From Candidatus Gastranaerophilales bacterium (GTDB lineage: Bacteria; Cyanobacteriota; Vampirovibrionia; Gastranaerophilales; Gastranaerophilaceae): a DNA stretch of 64,000 nt. Numbering within the stretch: the first letter of the stretch is position 1; every line of letters begins with the position of its first letter. The stretch is from NCBI GenBank assembly GCA_944326585.1, contig CALVEN010000002.1:186001-250000 (forward strand). Reading direction: 5' to 3'. Positions 33,332 to 41,471 of the stretch are shown piece by piece. The position numbers and the translations under genes were made by a program. Under the pieces are notes generated by a model. It saw only the letters and a list, made by a program, of their open reading frames with translations, was not told the origin of the DNA and searched no databases.

Positions 33332-33928
33332 ATGCAAACAGTAAATAATCATCTGCAAAATTTTAACGCGTACAATCAATCTTTTACAGGTATCAAAAAA
33401 GTTAAATGTCTGGGTTTATATGAAAAATATCCGGACTTGGGAAAAGAATTGGTTGATACTTTTAAAAACAATTCTAAAGCCATGGATTTTTGCAAAAAAT
33501 ATGACGTCAATATTATTTTTCATGCCGCAAAAGATTATATTGACAGTGTAAAATCCTCGGTGAATATTTTTTATGATAACGTTACAAAAAGTAAATTTAA
33601 AAAATTCTTTAACAATCATGAGGACCGGATTGAAATAAGCGGCTGGGGCAATGAATACAATATAGCCGACAGTCTTAAAGAAGCAACTGAAAGTCTTAAA
33701 TCTGCTATCTCTTCTGCCGGTTCAAATACACGGCGACCAACAGGACTTTTGGATGCTCATATTGATTTAGCGGATAAAAAAATGCAGGAAGTTTTAGACC
33801 AAAAAGCATTGGCAGAACAGAATAAATTAGCTAAAGCTGAACTAAAAAAACGCATTCAATCAGCTCAACTTGATGAAAAAGCCAGACTTAACAATTCTAT
33901 TAAGGATTTGATAAATAAAAGTTCATAA
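33332..33928 (+). CDS. lineage-specific protein with N-terminal F-T-G motif
   Basis: 198 aa. Residues 17-21 are SFTGI, close to NSFTGK of the 52992 protein. Middle helical, with a C-terminal charged coiled coil from about 150 (ADKKMQEVLDQKALAEQNKL). No signal peptide or membrane span. ACAAGGAGAAAAAAC fixes ATG 33332. Terminator at 33955. Function unknown. Confidence 0.65.
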   Translation: MQTVNNHLQNFNAYNQSFTGIKKVKCLGLYEKYPDLGKELVDTFKNNSKAMDFCKKYDVNIIFHAAKDYIDSVKSSVNIFYDNVTKSKFKKFFNNHEDRIEISGWGNEYNIADSLKEATESLKSAISSAGSNTRRPTGLLDAHIDLADKKMQEVLDQKALAEQNKLAKAELKKRIQSAQLDEKARLNNSIKDLINKSS

Positions 33929-33954
33929 CATTGAAAAATAATGACTAAACTTAT

Positions 33955-33983
33955 AAGAGAGTAACAACTGTTACTCTCTTTTT
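33955..33983 (+). terminator. rho-independent terminator
   Basis: Perfect 11-bp stem AAGAGAGTAAC/GTTACTCTCTT followed by TTT. Confidence 0.8.
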
Positions 33984-34187
33984 AATTGTCATTAAGGTTA
34001 CTATTCTGGAACCCCTGTGAGAATTTAAATATCTATAAACAACTTGTTTGTATTATGAAACAGACAACTCAAATATAATATTAAAATTATTACATGGCTG
34101 GGCTACGTTTAACATCAACGACTTTTTGTGTTATAATTATATTTATTAAAAATTATATAATTATTCAAATATAATAAGGAGGCTTTT

Positions 34188-34610
34188 ATGAAAAAGTTAG
34201 TTGTTTTATTTATTGCTATAATACTGTTTACTATGAATGGAGCATTCGCTCGCGATGTTGACAGAAAAATTATTAAAAATGCAACAGTAGAGCAAATACA
34301 ATCAATAATTCTAGATACAATTAGCCTTTATGAAGGTGTAATTACAAAAAAAGAAATAAATAAAAATGAACACAAATACGTGGTTGATTATAATGGAACA
34401 ACTTTTTTGGGTATGGTAGGCTGGTCTAAAGATAAAAAATATCCTAAAGCTATGTTTTCTTGTCAATTAAAGCAAAAAGGCGATGATGTAGAAATAGTTA
34501 CAAGAAAAGTCATTTATTCTGGTTGGTTTGGACCACAAGCTGTTTTTAGTCATTACAAAAAAATATATCAAGAAATAGAATATCAAGGATTTGTAATAGA
34601 AAAAGGATAA
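34188..34610 (+). CDS. small exported protein, 140 aa
   Basis: Signal peptide KKLVVLFIAIILFTMNGAFA, then a mature domain of about 118 residues with alternating helices and strands (NATVEQIQSIILDTISLYEG, HKYVVDYNGTTFLGMVGW). TAAGGAGGCTTTT precedes ATG 34188. No family recognised; size and layout resemble small periplasmic alpha/beta proteins. Followed by the hairpin at 34645. Confidence 0.7.
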   Translation: MKKLVVLFIAIILFTMNGAFARDVDRKIIKNATVEQIQSIILDTISLYEGVITKKEINKNEHKYVVDYNGTTFLGMVGWSKDKKYPKAMFSCQLKQKGDDVEIVTRKVIYSGWFGPQAVFSHYKKIYQEIEYQGFVIEKG

Positions 34611-34639
34611 AAATATACAATGTATAATTTTTATACCTA

Positions 34640-34699
34640 ATAAAAAAAAGACGATAACAAATGTCATCGTCTTTTTTATGGTGTCGTAGGCGGGACTTG
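34640..34699 (-). pseudogene. terminator plus 3' fragment of a tRNA-Leu (duplicate of 34838-34895)
   Basis: The 3' end of tRNA-Leu with its CCA (TGGTGTCGTAGGCGGGACTT on the plus strand, 34678-34698) is repeated here, together with the adjoining hairpin. Then homology stops abruptly. The two hairpin stems differ by compensating changes (GACGAT/ATCGTC against GATGAT/ATCATC), so both were kept functional as terminators. Confidence 0.65.
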
Positions 34700-34704
34700 T
34701 CTTG

Positions 34705-34772
34705 CTGCGCCTCGCATTAAACGGGTCTACGCTTTTTGCTTTTTACGGCATTTATGCCGAAAGCAAAAAGGC
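34705..34772. repeat. 17-bp repeat and large palindrome between tRNA-Leu fragments
   Basis: CTGCGCCTCGCATTAAA (34705-34721) equals 23644-23660. Then a long dyad (34730-34772): GCTTTTTGCTTT ... CGGCA tTTA TGCCG ... AAGCAAAAAGG. It looks like an insertion scar; no ORF. Confidence 0.5.
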
Positions 34773-34841
34773 TCCGCCCTCTGCTCGGCTTGCGCTGAAC
34801 CCGCTATAGACGGATTAAAGTCCTCACCATTCTACAAATAA

Positions 34842-34873
34842 AAAAGATGATAACAAAAGTTATCATCTTTTTT
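34842..34873 (-). terminator. rho-independent terminator of tRNA-Leu
   Basis: Minus strand stem AAAGATGATAAC/GTTATCATCTTT followed by Ts, directly after the encoded CCA. Confidence 0.75.
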
Positions 34874-34874
34874 A

Positions 34875-34959
34875 TGGTGTCGTAGGCGGGACTTGAACCC
34901 GCACGGGTTGCCCCACACGCCCCTCAAACGTGCACGTATACCGATTCCGTCACTACGAC
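34875..34959 (-). tRNA. tRNA-Leu(GAG)
   Basis: Minus strand, 85 nt including encoded CCA. Acceptor GTCGTAG/CTACGAC, anticodon stem CACGT/GCGTG around loop TTGAGGG (anticodon GAG), long class II variable arm (TGGGGCAACCC...), T arm GCGGGTTCAAGTCCCGC. Confidence 0.92.
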
Positions 34960-35068
34960 ATATACTCTTATTCAATTTTCAAACTTTGGCTTGTCTCCGT
35001 GACGGATGTATTCACTTACATTCATACCCTCTCAAAAAACAATTATCAATTGTTTTTTTCGGCACGGT

Positions 35069-35082
35069 GTCACTACGACATA
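35069..35082. repeat. 14-bp copy of the tRNA-Leu 5' end
   Basis: GTCACTACGACATA is identical to 34949-34962, which covers the tRNA 5' end and leading bases. With the 3' fragment at 34640 it brackets the intact tRNA. Confidence 0.5.
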
Positions 35083-35154
35083 AATTAACTTTTCAAAAAA
35101 TGACTATGTTTAGCCACATAGTCATTTTAATATAATAAATTTTAATTGTAAAGC

Positions 35155-35598
35155 CTATCTTCCGATTTCAATAGCTTTTAATGCCATGGATTTTGTAATA
35201 TTCACAAGCGCAAGGTTCGCTTCATATGCCCTTTGCGCCAATACGGCATCTGCAATATCAACCATCGCGTTTACGTTTGATGATCTTATGTAACCGTTTT
35301 CGTCTGCATCGGGGTGTCCGGGTCTGTATATTTTATCGCCGAGCGTCGGATCTTCAACTACGCCGCTAAAGGTTACTCCGCCCTGCAAATATGACAAAGT
35401 TCCGACTCCGAATACATCATTTTTCATGGTATTCATCAAACCGTGAAACGAAATATCCTCTGTTGCATTCAATACAGGAATTTTTCTTACGTAATTCGGC
35501 GTATCAATATTCGCCACGTTTTTGGCATGGATATCCAGACGCAGTCCGTGTGCTCTCAGGGCATTTGATCCTATATTAAATGATTCCAATATACTCAT
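35155..35598 (-). CDS. flgC: flagellar basal-body rod protein FlgC
   Basis: 147 aa. N-terminal GSNALRAHGLRLDIHAKNVANIDTP is the rod-protein helix with the conserved N-(V)-A-N; the C-terminal NVNAMVDIADAVLAQRAYEAN and KSMALKAIEIGR are typical of FlgC. Part of the proximal rod in the periplasm. Last gene of a four-gene unit (37406 to 35155). fliE, normally next, is not here. Confidence 0.93.
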   Translation of the reverse strand: MSILESFNIGSNALRAHGLRLDIHAKNVANIDTPNYVRKIPVLNATEDISFHGLMNTMKNDVFGVGTLSYLQGGVTFSGVVEDPTLGDKIYRPGHPDADENGYIRSSNVNAMVDIADAVLAQRAYEANLALVNITKSMALKAIEIGR

Positions 35599-35613
35599 AA
35601 TTTATCTCTCCCG

Positions 35614-35961
35614 TTATTTACCGACATTTATCACCGTTTTCATCTCGGTAATTATGTTGGACATTCTTCTTGTTGCCATTGAATAAAGCATGGAGTTTTC
35701 CTGCAATGCAATAAGCTCCTGTGCAGGATTAATTTCTTCATACTGTCTTTCTTCTATAACTCCTGAAGGTCCCAGTTTTTGCGAAAGTTTAGTTTCCAAA
35801 GGGCTGTTCATCGTTCCGAGATAAGTCGCAAAATCAATATCACGTCTTACGTAACCCGGTGTATCAACGTTTGCTATGTTGGAACCGATTGCGCGCTGTC
35901 TTTGTGATATTAAATCCATCATCAGGGAGACTTTTCCCATACTGTCTAAAGATGTGTACAT
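35614..35961 (-). CDS. flgB: flagellar basal-body rod protein FlgB
   Basis: 115 aa. MDLISQRQRAIGSNIANVDTPGYVRRDIDF is the hallmark N-terminus; the C-terminal helix ATRRMSNIITEMKTVINVGK matches. Proximal rod. 15 bases separate it from flgC and 16 from the upstream rod gene. AGGGAGGTTAG precedes ATG 35961. Confidence 0.92.
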   Translation of the reverse strand: MYTSLDSMGKVSLMMDLISQRQRAIGSNIANVDTPGYVRRDIDFATYLGTMNSPLETKLSQKLGPSGVIEERQYEEINPAQELIALQENSMLYSMATRRMSNIITEMKTVINVGK

Positions 35962-35977
35962 TATCTAACCTCCCTCA

Positions 35978-36694
35978 TTAACCCTCACGGATATTTATTG
36001 CTTTATTATACATATCATCAATAACCTTAAGCATCTGGGTGCTTGCAAGCATTGATGCGTTAAGTCGTAACATTTCGCTTGTTGAAGTATAAACATTTGT
36101 ATTTGAAATTTCAATATTATGCTGTTTAAAGCAGGCATGGTCTTTTATCAAAACGGGTTCACCGGCATCTGCGGTTACTGCGAATCTGTTCATGTCAGCC
36201 TGCTCAAGACCTTCGGGATTCGCAAATCTTACAAGCGGAATATTCCCTAAATATTTTTCATTTGCCTGTGATGAATCAAATGCCACAACATCGCCATTGG
36301 GCTTGATTTCAAATTTATAACAGTTTGTCGGAATTTTTATACCTTCGCCGACAATCCAATCATCATTTGTAACCAGATATCCGTCTTTACCCTGTTTAAA
36401 ACCACCGTCACGGGTATATTGAACTTCGCCTGACGGGGAGACAACAGGAATGAATCCTTGACCGTCAATTGCAACGTCATACGGGTTTGACGTAATTTTT
36501 ATTGACCCCTGACTGTGATCCGTTCTTATTGCACCTCTTAAATATCCGTCCTCATCAAGCATTTGCTCAAAACGTACGGGTTTATAGGCGTTTGTATTTA
36601 TGTTTGCCAGATTGTTCGCAACATAACCCAGCCTTTCCCACTGGGTAAAGGTGTTATTAATACTTTTTCTTATCATTCCCTGAATTGTGTACAT
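35978..36694 (-). CDS. flagellar basal-body rod protein, FlgF/FlgG family
   Basis: 238 aa. N-terminal LGYVANNLANINTNAYKPVRFEQML, central beta domain with VAIDGQGFIPV and YTRDGGFKQGKDGYLVTNDD, C-terminal helix TSTSEMLRLNASMLASTQML. The central domain is shorter than FlgG of model species (about 260 aa). Distal or proximal rod; which of FlgF and FlgG cannot be fixed from this sequence alone. Confidence 0.9.
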   Translation of the reverse strand: MYTIQGMIRKSINNTFTQWERLGYVANNLANINTNAYKPVRFEQMLDEDGYLRGAIRTDHSQGSIKITSNPYDVAIDGQGFIPVVSPSGEVQYTRDGGFKQGKDGYLVTNDDWIVGEGIKIPTNCYKFEIKPNGDVVAFDSSQANEKYLGNIPLVRFANPEGLEQADMNRFAVTADAGEPVLIKDHACFKQHNIEISNTNVYTSTSEMLRLNASMLASTQMLKVIDDMYNKAINIREG

Positions 36695-36707
36695 AATTTA
36701 TTCCTCT

Positions 36708-37406
36708 CTATGTTGCTGAACCGAGTTGACTGATTACTTTTTGCAAATTCTGGTTCTGTATCATAAATAATTGTCTGTTTGCATCAAAATTCTTTATTAT
36801 AGGCATCATATTGATGAATTCTTCCTGCAATGCCACGTTTGAAAATTCATTATAACCCTGTTTGACTTTTGGCTCCATCACCAAAGCACCGTTGGCATCA
36901 ACAACGCCAAGATATGCAACTCCCTCAAGCTTATTTGTCTGCGGGTTGAATACGCTCAACAAACCTCTCTCGTTTATTTTTATTTGATTTAAATCATGCG
37001 GTACTATGTGTAATTTAATGGGCAAGCCCGTGTTTGAAAGCACCCGGCTGTCGTCAAGCGTCAAAAGATTTCCCTCTCTGTCTAATTTAAAACGCCCGTC
37101 ACGGGTTAATTTAATTCCTTCATCACTTTCCGTCTGGAAATAACCTTTTGCGGCAAGCGCAATGTCCAGCGGATTTTCGGATAAGGCAATACGTCCGATT
37201 TTATCGTCACGTGTGGTCGATAAACCGTGAACGCCTAAGAATTCGGTCAATGAAGATACTATTGCATCTTTTCTTTGATATCCTACTTTATCAAATCCTG
37301 CAACATTTTCGTTTGAAATGGATATTAATTCGCTATCAACGTGCATTGCCCTGATTGATTGCGTAATACCGTTTTCTACAAATCTTACACCGCCGTTAAT
37401 TTTCAT
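36708..37406 (-). CDS. flagellar basal-body rod/hook-type protein (FlgF/FlgG family)
   Basis: 232 aa. Compared with its neighbour the N-terminus is divergent (VDSELISISNENVAGFDKVG instead of NNLANINT), with the middle LDIALAAKGYFQT..LTRDGRFKLDREGNLLT and C-terminus NRQLFMIQNQNLQKVISQLG. First gene of the rod unit; GTAGAGGTATAAATGT precedes ATG. It may be a FlgF counterpart. Confidence 0.85.
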   Translation of the reverse strand: MKINGGVRFVENGITQSIRAMHVDSELISISNENVAGFDKVGYQRKDAIVSSLTEFLGVHGLSTTRDDKIGRIALSENPLDIALAAKGYFQTESDEGIKLTRDGRFKLDREGNLLTLDDSRVLSNTGLPIKLHIVPHDLNQIKINERGLLSVFNPQTNKLEGVAYLGVVDANGALVMEPKVKQGYNEFSNVALQEEFINMMPIIKNFDANRQLFMIQNQNLQKVISQLGSAT

Positions 37407-37515
37407 ACATTTATACCTCTACTTACATTTTCGGATATTTTTCAGTATTTACTTAACAAATCCATGAAAAATCATCCGTTTGTATGGGTTTTTAAATGTA
37501 TTTAATAAAAATTTT

Positions 37516-37764
37516 TTAAAAGTCAATATATTCATATAACGATGAAGCTTCCTGAACGCTTATGTTTGTTTCGGGAACTTTCAAAACTCTTGCCGAAACT
37601 TTACGATTAGCATATTCAATCGTAATAATATCACCTGCTTTTACCTGTTTGGCAGGCTTTGCAGGATTGCCGTTTACAAAAACTCTGCCCGTATCGGACA
37701 CTTCATTGGCGACGGTTCTTCTTTTTATTAATCTTGATACTTTTAAAAATTTATCCAATCTCAT
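37516..37764 (-). CDS. S4-domain RNA-binding protein (RqcP-like)
   Basis: 82 aa. MRLDKFLKVSRLIKRRTVAN and GRVFVNGNPAKPAKQVKAGD form an S4 domain. A stand-alone S4 protein of this size matches RqcP/YabO, which helps tRNA-dependent tailing of stalled 50S nascent chains. No rqcH nearby. No Shine-Dalgarno: TATAAT ends 6 bases before ATG. Back-to-back with the phosphoesterase gene. Confidence 0.85.
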   Translation of the reverse strand: MRLDKFLKVSRLIKRRTVANEVSDTGRVFVNGNPAKPAKQVKAGDIITIEYANRKVSARVLKVPETNISVQEASSLYEYIDF

Positions 37765-37770
37765 GGCTTT

Positions 37771-37794
37771 ATTATATCATATTCATGCTATAAT
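37771..37794. promoter_or_regulatory. overlapping divergent leaderless promoters
   Basis: Between CAT (37762-37764, minus) and ATG (37802, plus) there are only 37 bases. They hold a minus-strand TATAAT (37771-37776) 6 bases from its start codon and a plus-strand TGCTATAAT (37786-37794) 7 bases from its own. Each -35 region must lie on the far side of the other -10. Confidence 0.65.
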
Positions 37795-37801
37795 TTGAAT
37801 T

Positions 37802-38629
37802 ATGAAAAAGGCTGTCTTAACTTTATTTTTTACTTTATTGCTTCAAACTGCCGCATTAGCGCTTGACAGTGCAATAAAATTTGTTCAGGTAACGGACACT
37901 CATTTTAATGCCGAAAATGAATATTCAGTAAAACTTCTTGCAGAAACAGTAAAAGATATTAACAGATTAAATGATGTTTCTTTTGTTATTTTTACCGGTG
38001 ACAATCTTAATAAACCGGAACCTGAAGATTTGGATGATTTCATAAAAATCATAAACAGATTAAAAGCACCTTATTATCTTGTAATCGGCAATCACGATGT
38101 TTTTAAAAGCCAGAACCTTTCAAAAGAAAGATATAACGAAATTGTACGCGAAAACAACCTTTTCTGGTTTAAACGCGAATGGAATTATGTATTCAAGAAA
38201 AAAGGATACACATTTATAGTAGTGGACGGTGCCAAAGAAATTATACCGGGGCCTGTCGGATATTACAGAGCAGATACCCTTGAATGGCTTGATAAGCAGC
38301 TTACCAAAAACAAAAAGCGTCCGGTAATTATTTTTCAGCATTATCCGATAATTGATGCTCCTGAATTCGGAGTGTCCCGTCTGAAAACCCACAGAACTTA
38401 TCAACCGGAAAAATACTTTGAAATGCTTGATAAGCATAACAATGTTATTGCAATTATATCAGGTCATTTCCATGTCAACAGCGAAATGATGCGTAATGGA
38501 GTTTATCATATCAGCACCCCTACCTTGCTTAACAATCCTCCTGTTTACAAAATTATTGATATAGTTTCAAAAGACGGACTGTCGCCCCTTATTTATACGC
38601 AGTTAAAAGAAGTTGAAATAGAAGAGTAG
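37802..38629 (+). CDS. exported metallophosphoesterase (calcineurin-like)
   Basis: 275 aa. Signal peptide KKAVLTLFFTLLLQTAALA. Metal-site motifs in order: QVTDTHFN, FTGDNLN, VIGNHDVF, IFQHYPII and SGHFHVNS, which is the full calcineurin-type set. Periplasmic phosphatase or nucleotidase; substrate unknown. Promoter is the leaderless one before it. Confidence 0.88.
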   Translation: MKKAVLTLFFTLLLQTAALALDSAIKFVQVTDTHFNAENEYSVKLLAETVKDINRLNDVSFVIFTGDNLNKPEPEDLDDFIKIINRLKAPYYLVIGNHDVFKSQNLSKERYNEIVRENNLFWFKREWNYVFKKKGYTFIVVDGAKEIIPGPVGYYRADTLEWLDKQLTKNKKRPVIIFQHYPIIDAPEFGVSRLKTHRTYQPEKYFEMLDKHNNVIAIISGHFHVNSEMMRNGVYHISTPTLLNNPPVYKIIDIVSKDGLSPLIYTQLKEVEIEE

Positions 38630-38691
38630 TTGCAATTTTTTTAAAATAATATTATAATTGTAACAACATATTTTGAGGTAAAAAAGATATA

Positions 38692-40044
38692 ATGGATGAA
38701 TCGGGAAATTTGGTTTTTAATTTATTTTTAATAGCATTCCTGTTATTTTCAAACGGTTTTTTTGTGGCTGCTGAATTTGCCATGGTAAAGGTTAGAAAAA
38801 CCAGAATAGAGCAGCTTGTAAAAGAAGGCAACTACAGTGCGCAAATCGCGCTTGAAGCAATAAAAGATCTGGATAAATTTATTGCAGCGGTACAATTGGG
38901 TGTAACAATATCCAGTATCGGCTTAGGTTGGGTTGGGGAAGGAACTCTTGCACGCATAATTGAGCCTGTATTTGTATTTTTACCGGGAGTAAGCCAGACT
39001 ATTGCAACCCATACGGTTTCCGTGTCACTTGCATTTGCACTAATCACATTCTTGCATGTTGTTTTAGGTGAACTTATTCCAAAATCCATTGCTCTGGAAT
39101 ACACTGAAAAAACCGCACTTATAATTGCACGTCCCATGCAGGCAATTACATTTGTGTTTAATCCTTTTATATGGCTCTTAAACGGCTTTGGCAACTGGGT
39201 TTTAAAACTAATGCATATTCCTCATTCGCATAAATCCTCACTTGTGCATTCATCTGAAGAATTGGATATGCTTGTTGACGCAAGTTATAACGGCGGTGTA
39301 TTGAATGAAACCGAAAAAGACATGCTTCATAACGTTTTCAAATTTTCCGACTTGACGGCAAAACAGGTTATGGTTCCGCGAACTGATATGGTTTGCGTGC
39401 CGATTGACATGTCTTTGGAAGAATTAAACAATGTTGCCACTGAAAATCAATATACGAGATATCCGGTTTATGAAGGCGATATTGACCATATTACAGGACT
39501 AATTCACGTAAAAGATTTGTACAAATTATCGCTTGATGACACCACATGCCCTATAGAACGCATTCAGCGTGAAATTTTACTGGTGCCGGAAACCATGACT
39601 ATGGATAATCTTGTGTTGGAATTTAAAAAACGCAAAGGTCAAATGGCAATTGTAGTTGATGAATTCGGCGGAACATCAGGTCTTATAACACTTGAAGATG
39701 TAATTGAAGAAATTTTCGGTGATGTTCAGGATGAATTTGACGAAGAAGAAGAACAAGAATGCGACATCAAAGAAATAGCGCCAAATACATATATAGCAAA
39801 CGCAATGATGCGAACCGATGAAATCGCGGAATACTTCAATATTGATGAAGAAGCAATTGATGACGAGGATATCGACACAATCGGCGGACTAGTTGTAAAA
39901 CTTCTCGGAAGAATTGCTGAAGTCGGCGACACAGTAACCCATCTTGGCTTAACCTTTATTGTTAAAGAAATTGAAGGCGCACGAATTACTAAACTTGAAA
40001 TTATAAAAGAAGAAACTCCCGTTGCAGAACAGGTGCAAGAGTAA
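38692..40044 (+). CDS. CNNM/CorC-HlyC family membrane protein
   Basis: 450 aa. N-terminal CNNM (DUF21) membrane domain with about four spans (LFLIAFLLFSNGFFVAAEFA, AIEQL..GVTISSIGLGWVGEG), two CBS domains from about 215 (VMVPRTDMVCVPIDM; TRYPVYEGD), then the acidic CorC_HlyC domain (ITLEDVIEEIFGDVQDEFD). The family is linked to magnesium or cobalt homeostasis, and the names hemolysin or CorC are historical. TTGAGGTAAAAAAG precedes ATG. Monocistronic. Confidence 0.92.
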   Translation: MDESGNLVFNLFLIAFLLFSNGFFVAAEFAMVKVRKTRIEQLVKEGNYSAQIALEAIKDLDKFIAAVQLGVTISSIGLGWVGEGTLARIIEPVFVFLPGVSQTIATHTVSVSLAFALITFLHVVLGELIPKSIALEYTEKTALIIARPMQAITFVFNPFIWLLNGFGNWVLKLMHIPHSHKSSLVHSSEELDMLVDASYNGGVLNETEKDMLHNVFKFSDLTAKQVMVPRTDMVCVPIDMSLEELNNVATENQYTRYPVYEGDIDHITGLIHVKDLYKLSLDDTTCPIERIQREILLVPETMTMDNLVLEFKKRKGQMAIVVDEFGGTSGLITLEDVIEEIFGDVQDEFDEEEEQECDIKEIAPNTYIANAMMRTDEIAEYFNIDEEAIDDEDIDTIGGLVVKLLGRIAEVGDTVTHLGLTFIVKEIEGARITKLEIIKEETPVAEQVQE

Positions 40045-40045
40045 T

Positions 40046-41325
40046 TTACTTTTCAGTCAAATATTTATAACTGCAGCATGCTCCGGAAAGTTGTGTTCCT
40101 GTCAACAAATCGCCTGAGCCTAAAAATCCTTGCGCCTTTTCTATACCATATTCTTTACCGCATCCACAAGTTTCACCGTTAACATTTTTATTAAATGTTC
40201 CGTCTGCCCCGATTGGTCTTATCCAATTTTCATTCAGCATAATGGCAAACATATCCCGCCCTACTACATTCGGTCCTTTTTGAAAACCGTTTACATCTAC
40301 CGAAATCATAGGTGCACCATGCCCGCCAAAATATATTACGGAACCGTCTTGCAATAAGATTGCTTTTTTAGATAAATCCCAGCCCGAATATAAACCGTTA
40401 AGCTGCGCATTATTACAATATGTTGAAGCCGTCGGTAAATTTTTAAACGTACCGGAAATTAAAGATCCGTAAAAGCTGTATGCAGCAGCTCCACCGCAAA
40501 GCCCATTCCACTTGTCTAAATAATTATTACAATATGCACTCTCACCATATTGAGGAAATCCGCAGGTATCTATCACTTTGAAATGTTTTATCATAGCATT
40601 GACAAATTCCGGTGACATAGTAGTTTTCTCTGCATAAAGCCCGTCATCAGGATATCTGCACTTTGCAGGCGCATTATAATCACCTGAATTGTTTACGCAC
40701 AAACTATAATTATCAAGCTTTACGGCAGTGTATACCTGACTAATTTCCGAAAATTTCTTTTTCCATATTGCCTTATTCTGCATATCACTAATTTTTTGAG
40801 ATAAAGTAGGAATTGTCATGGCTGCTACAATGCCGATTATGCCGATGGTTATCAAAACCTCTGCTAAGGTAAACGCGGCACGTTTTGCGTGAGTAGAGTG
40901 ATTAAAGTGAGGTGTGTGTTTTCTGTGAGCTTCACTCAAGGGGCTTACCCCCACCACGGCGGGGTTGAATTTCAACACGAGCTTGCGAGTGTTTGAAATT
41001 CGGGGGCGGGGTTGCATCTTTTGAGATCCTTCGGCTATCGCCTCAGGATGACATAGAAAATTCCACAAGTGCCCGGTGTGTTGTCGTGCCTCAGGCACCT
41101 CAGGATGACAAGACACCCTTTGAACACTGCTATGTAGGTCGGGTTTGCTAACCCGACTGTTAATTCTTCTGTCGGCATAGTAATGCCGACCTACCTTTCT
41201 GTTACCTCTTAGTGCCTTAGGGCCATAGTATCTTAGTAACTTTACACAACCAGTACCGCCAAAACCCTTGTCCTGTCTATCTGGGAGAGTCGCCCCCCCC
41301 CCAGTAATACTACTTGTTTACCCAT
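40046..41325 (-). CDS. type IV pilin-like protein with very long leader, frame broken at a G10 tract
   Basis: The body has KRAA|FTLAEVLITIGIIGIVAAM and a variable C-terminal domain with paired Cys. ATG 41325 follows AGAAGGAGAAACGCTT, the same type of site as the first pilin. After ten Gs (41293-41302) the ATG frame stops shortly; with eleven Gs it continues GGGATL..RQDK ... LSEAHRK ... into FTLAEV, matching the leader peptide of the first pilin. The leader would be about 147 aa and contains translated dispersed repeats (SCHPEVPEARQ, LCHPEAIAEG). A GTG at 41116 lacks a ribosome site. So the gene is OFF, decayed, or read by slippage. Confidence 0.68.
41026..41195. repeat. cluster of dispersed palindromic repeats inside the pilin leader
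   Basis: Two copies of the CTCAGGATGACA type (41026-41053, 41089-41108), and a compound palindrome (41131-41195) with arms GTCGGGTTTGCTAACCCGAC and GTCGGCATAGTAATGCCGAC. All stay open in the pilin frame. Confidence 0.65.
41293..41302 (-). repeat. G10 homopolymer in pilin 5' coding region
   Basis: Ten Gs on the coding strand, 23 bases after ATG 41325. One extra G restores the frame. The same downstream context follows as at 3992-4000. Confidence 0.9.
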
Positions 41326-41352
41326 AAGCGTTTCTCCTTCTTTTATGATTTT

Positions 41353-41358
41353 ATTATA
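41353..41358 (-). promoter_or_regulatory. -10 box of the second pilin gene
   Basis: TATAAT on the minus strand, in the same GATATAATAAA context as the first pilin; start codon 28 bases downstream. Confidence 0.5.
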
Positions 41359-41471
41359 TCACAAATCTACATCACTTTAATGATATTTTAATGAATTCCT
41401 CTTTTTAGTTGATGTAGCTAAGGCTATATTGTATAGAATAGAAATATATTGAACAATATTTGGGCGGATTA

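Noticed and set aside
35155-37406. Rod genes as part of a type III secretion system
   Set aside because: FlgB, FlgC and FlgF/G sequences are clearly flagellar; no secretion-system ATPase or needle genes nearby.
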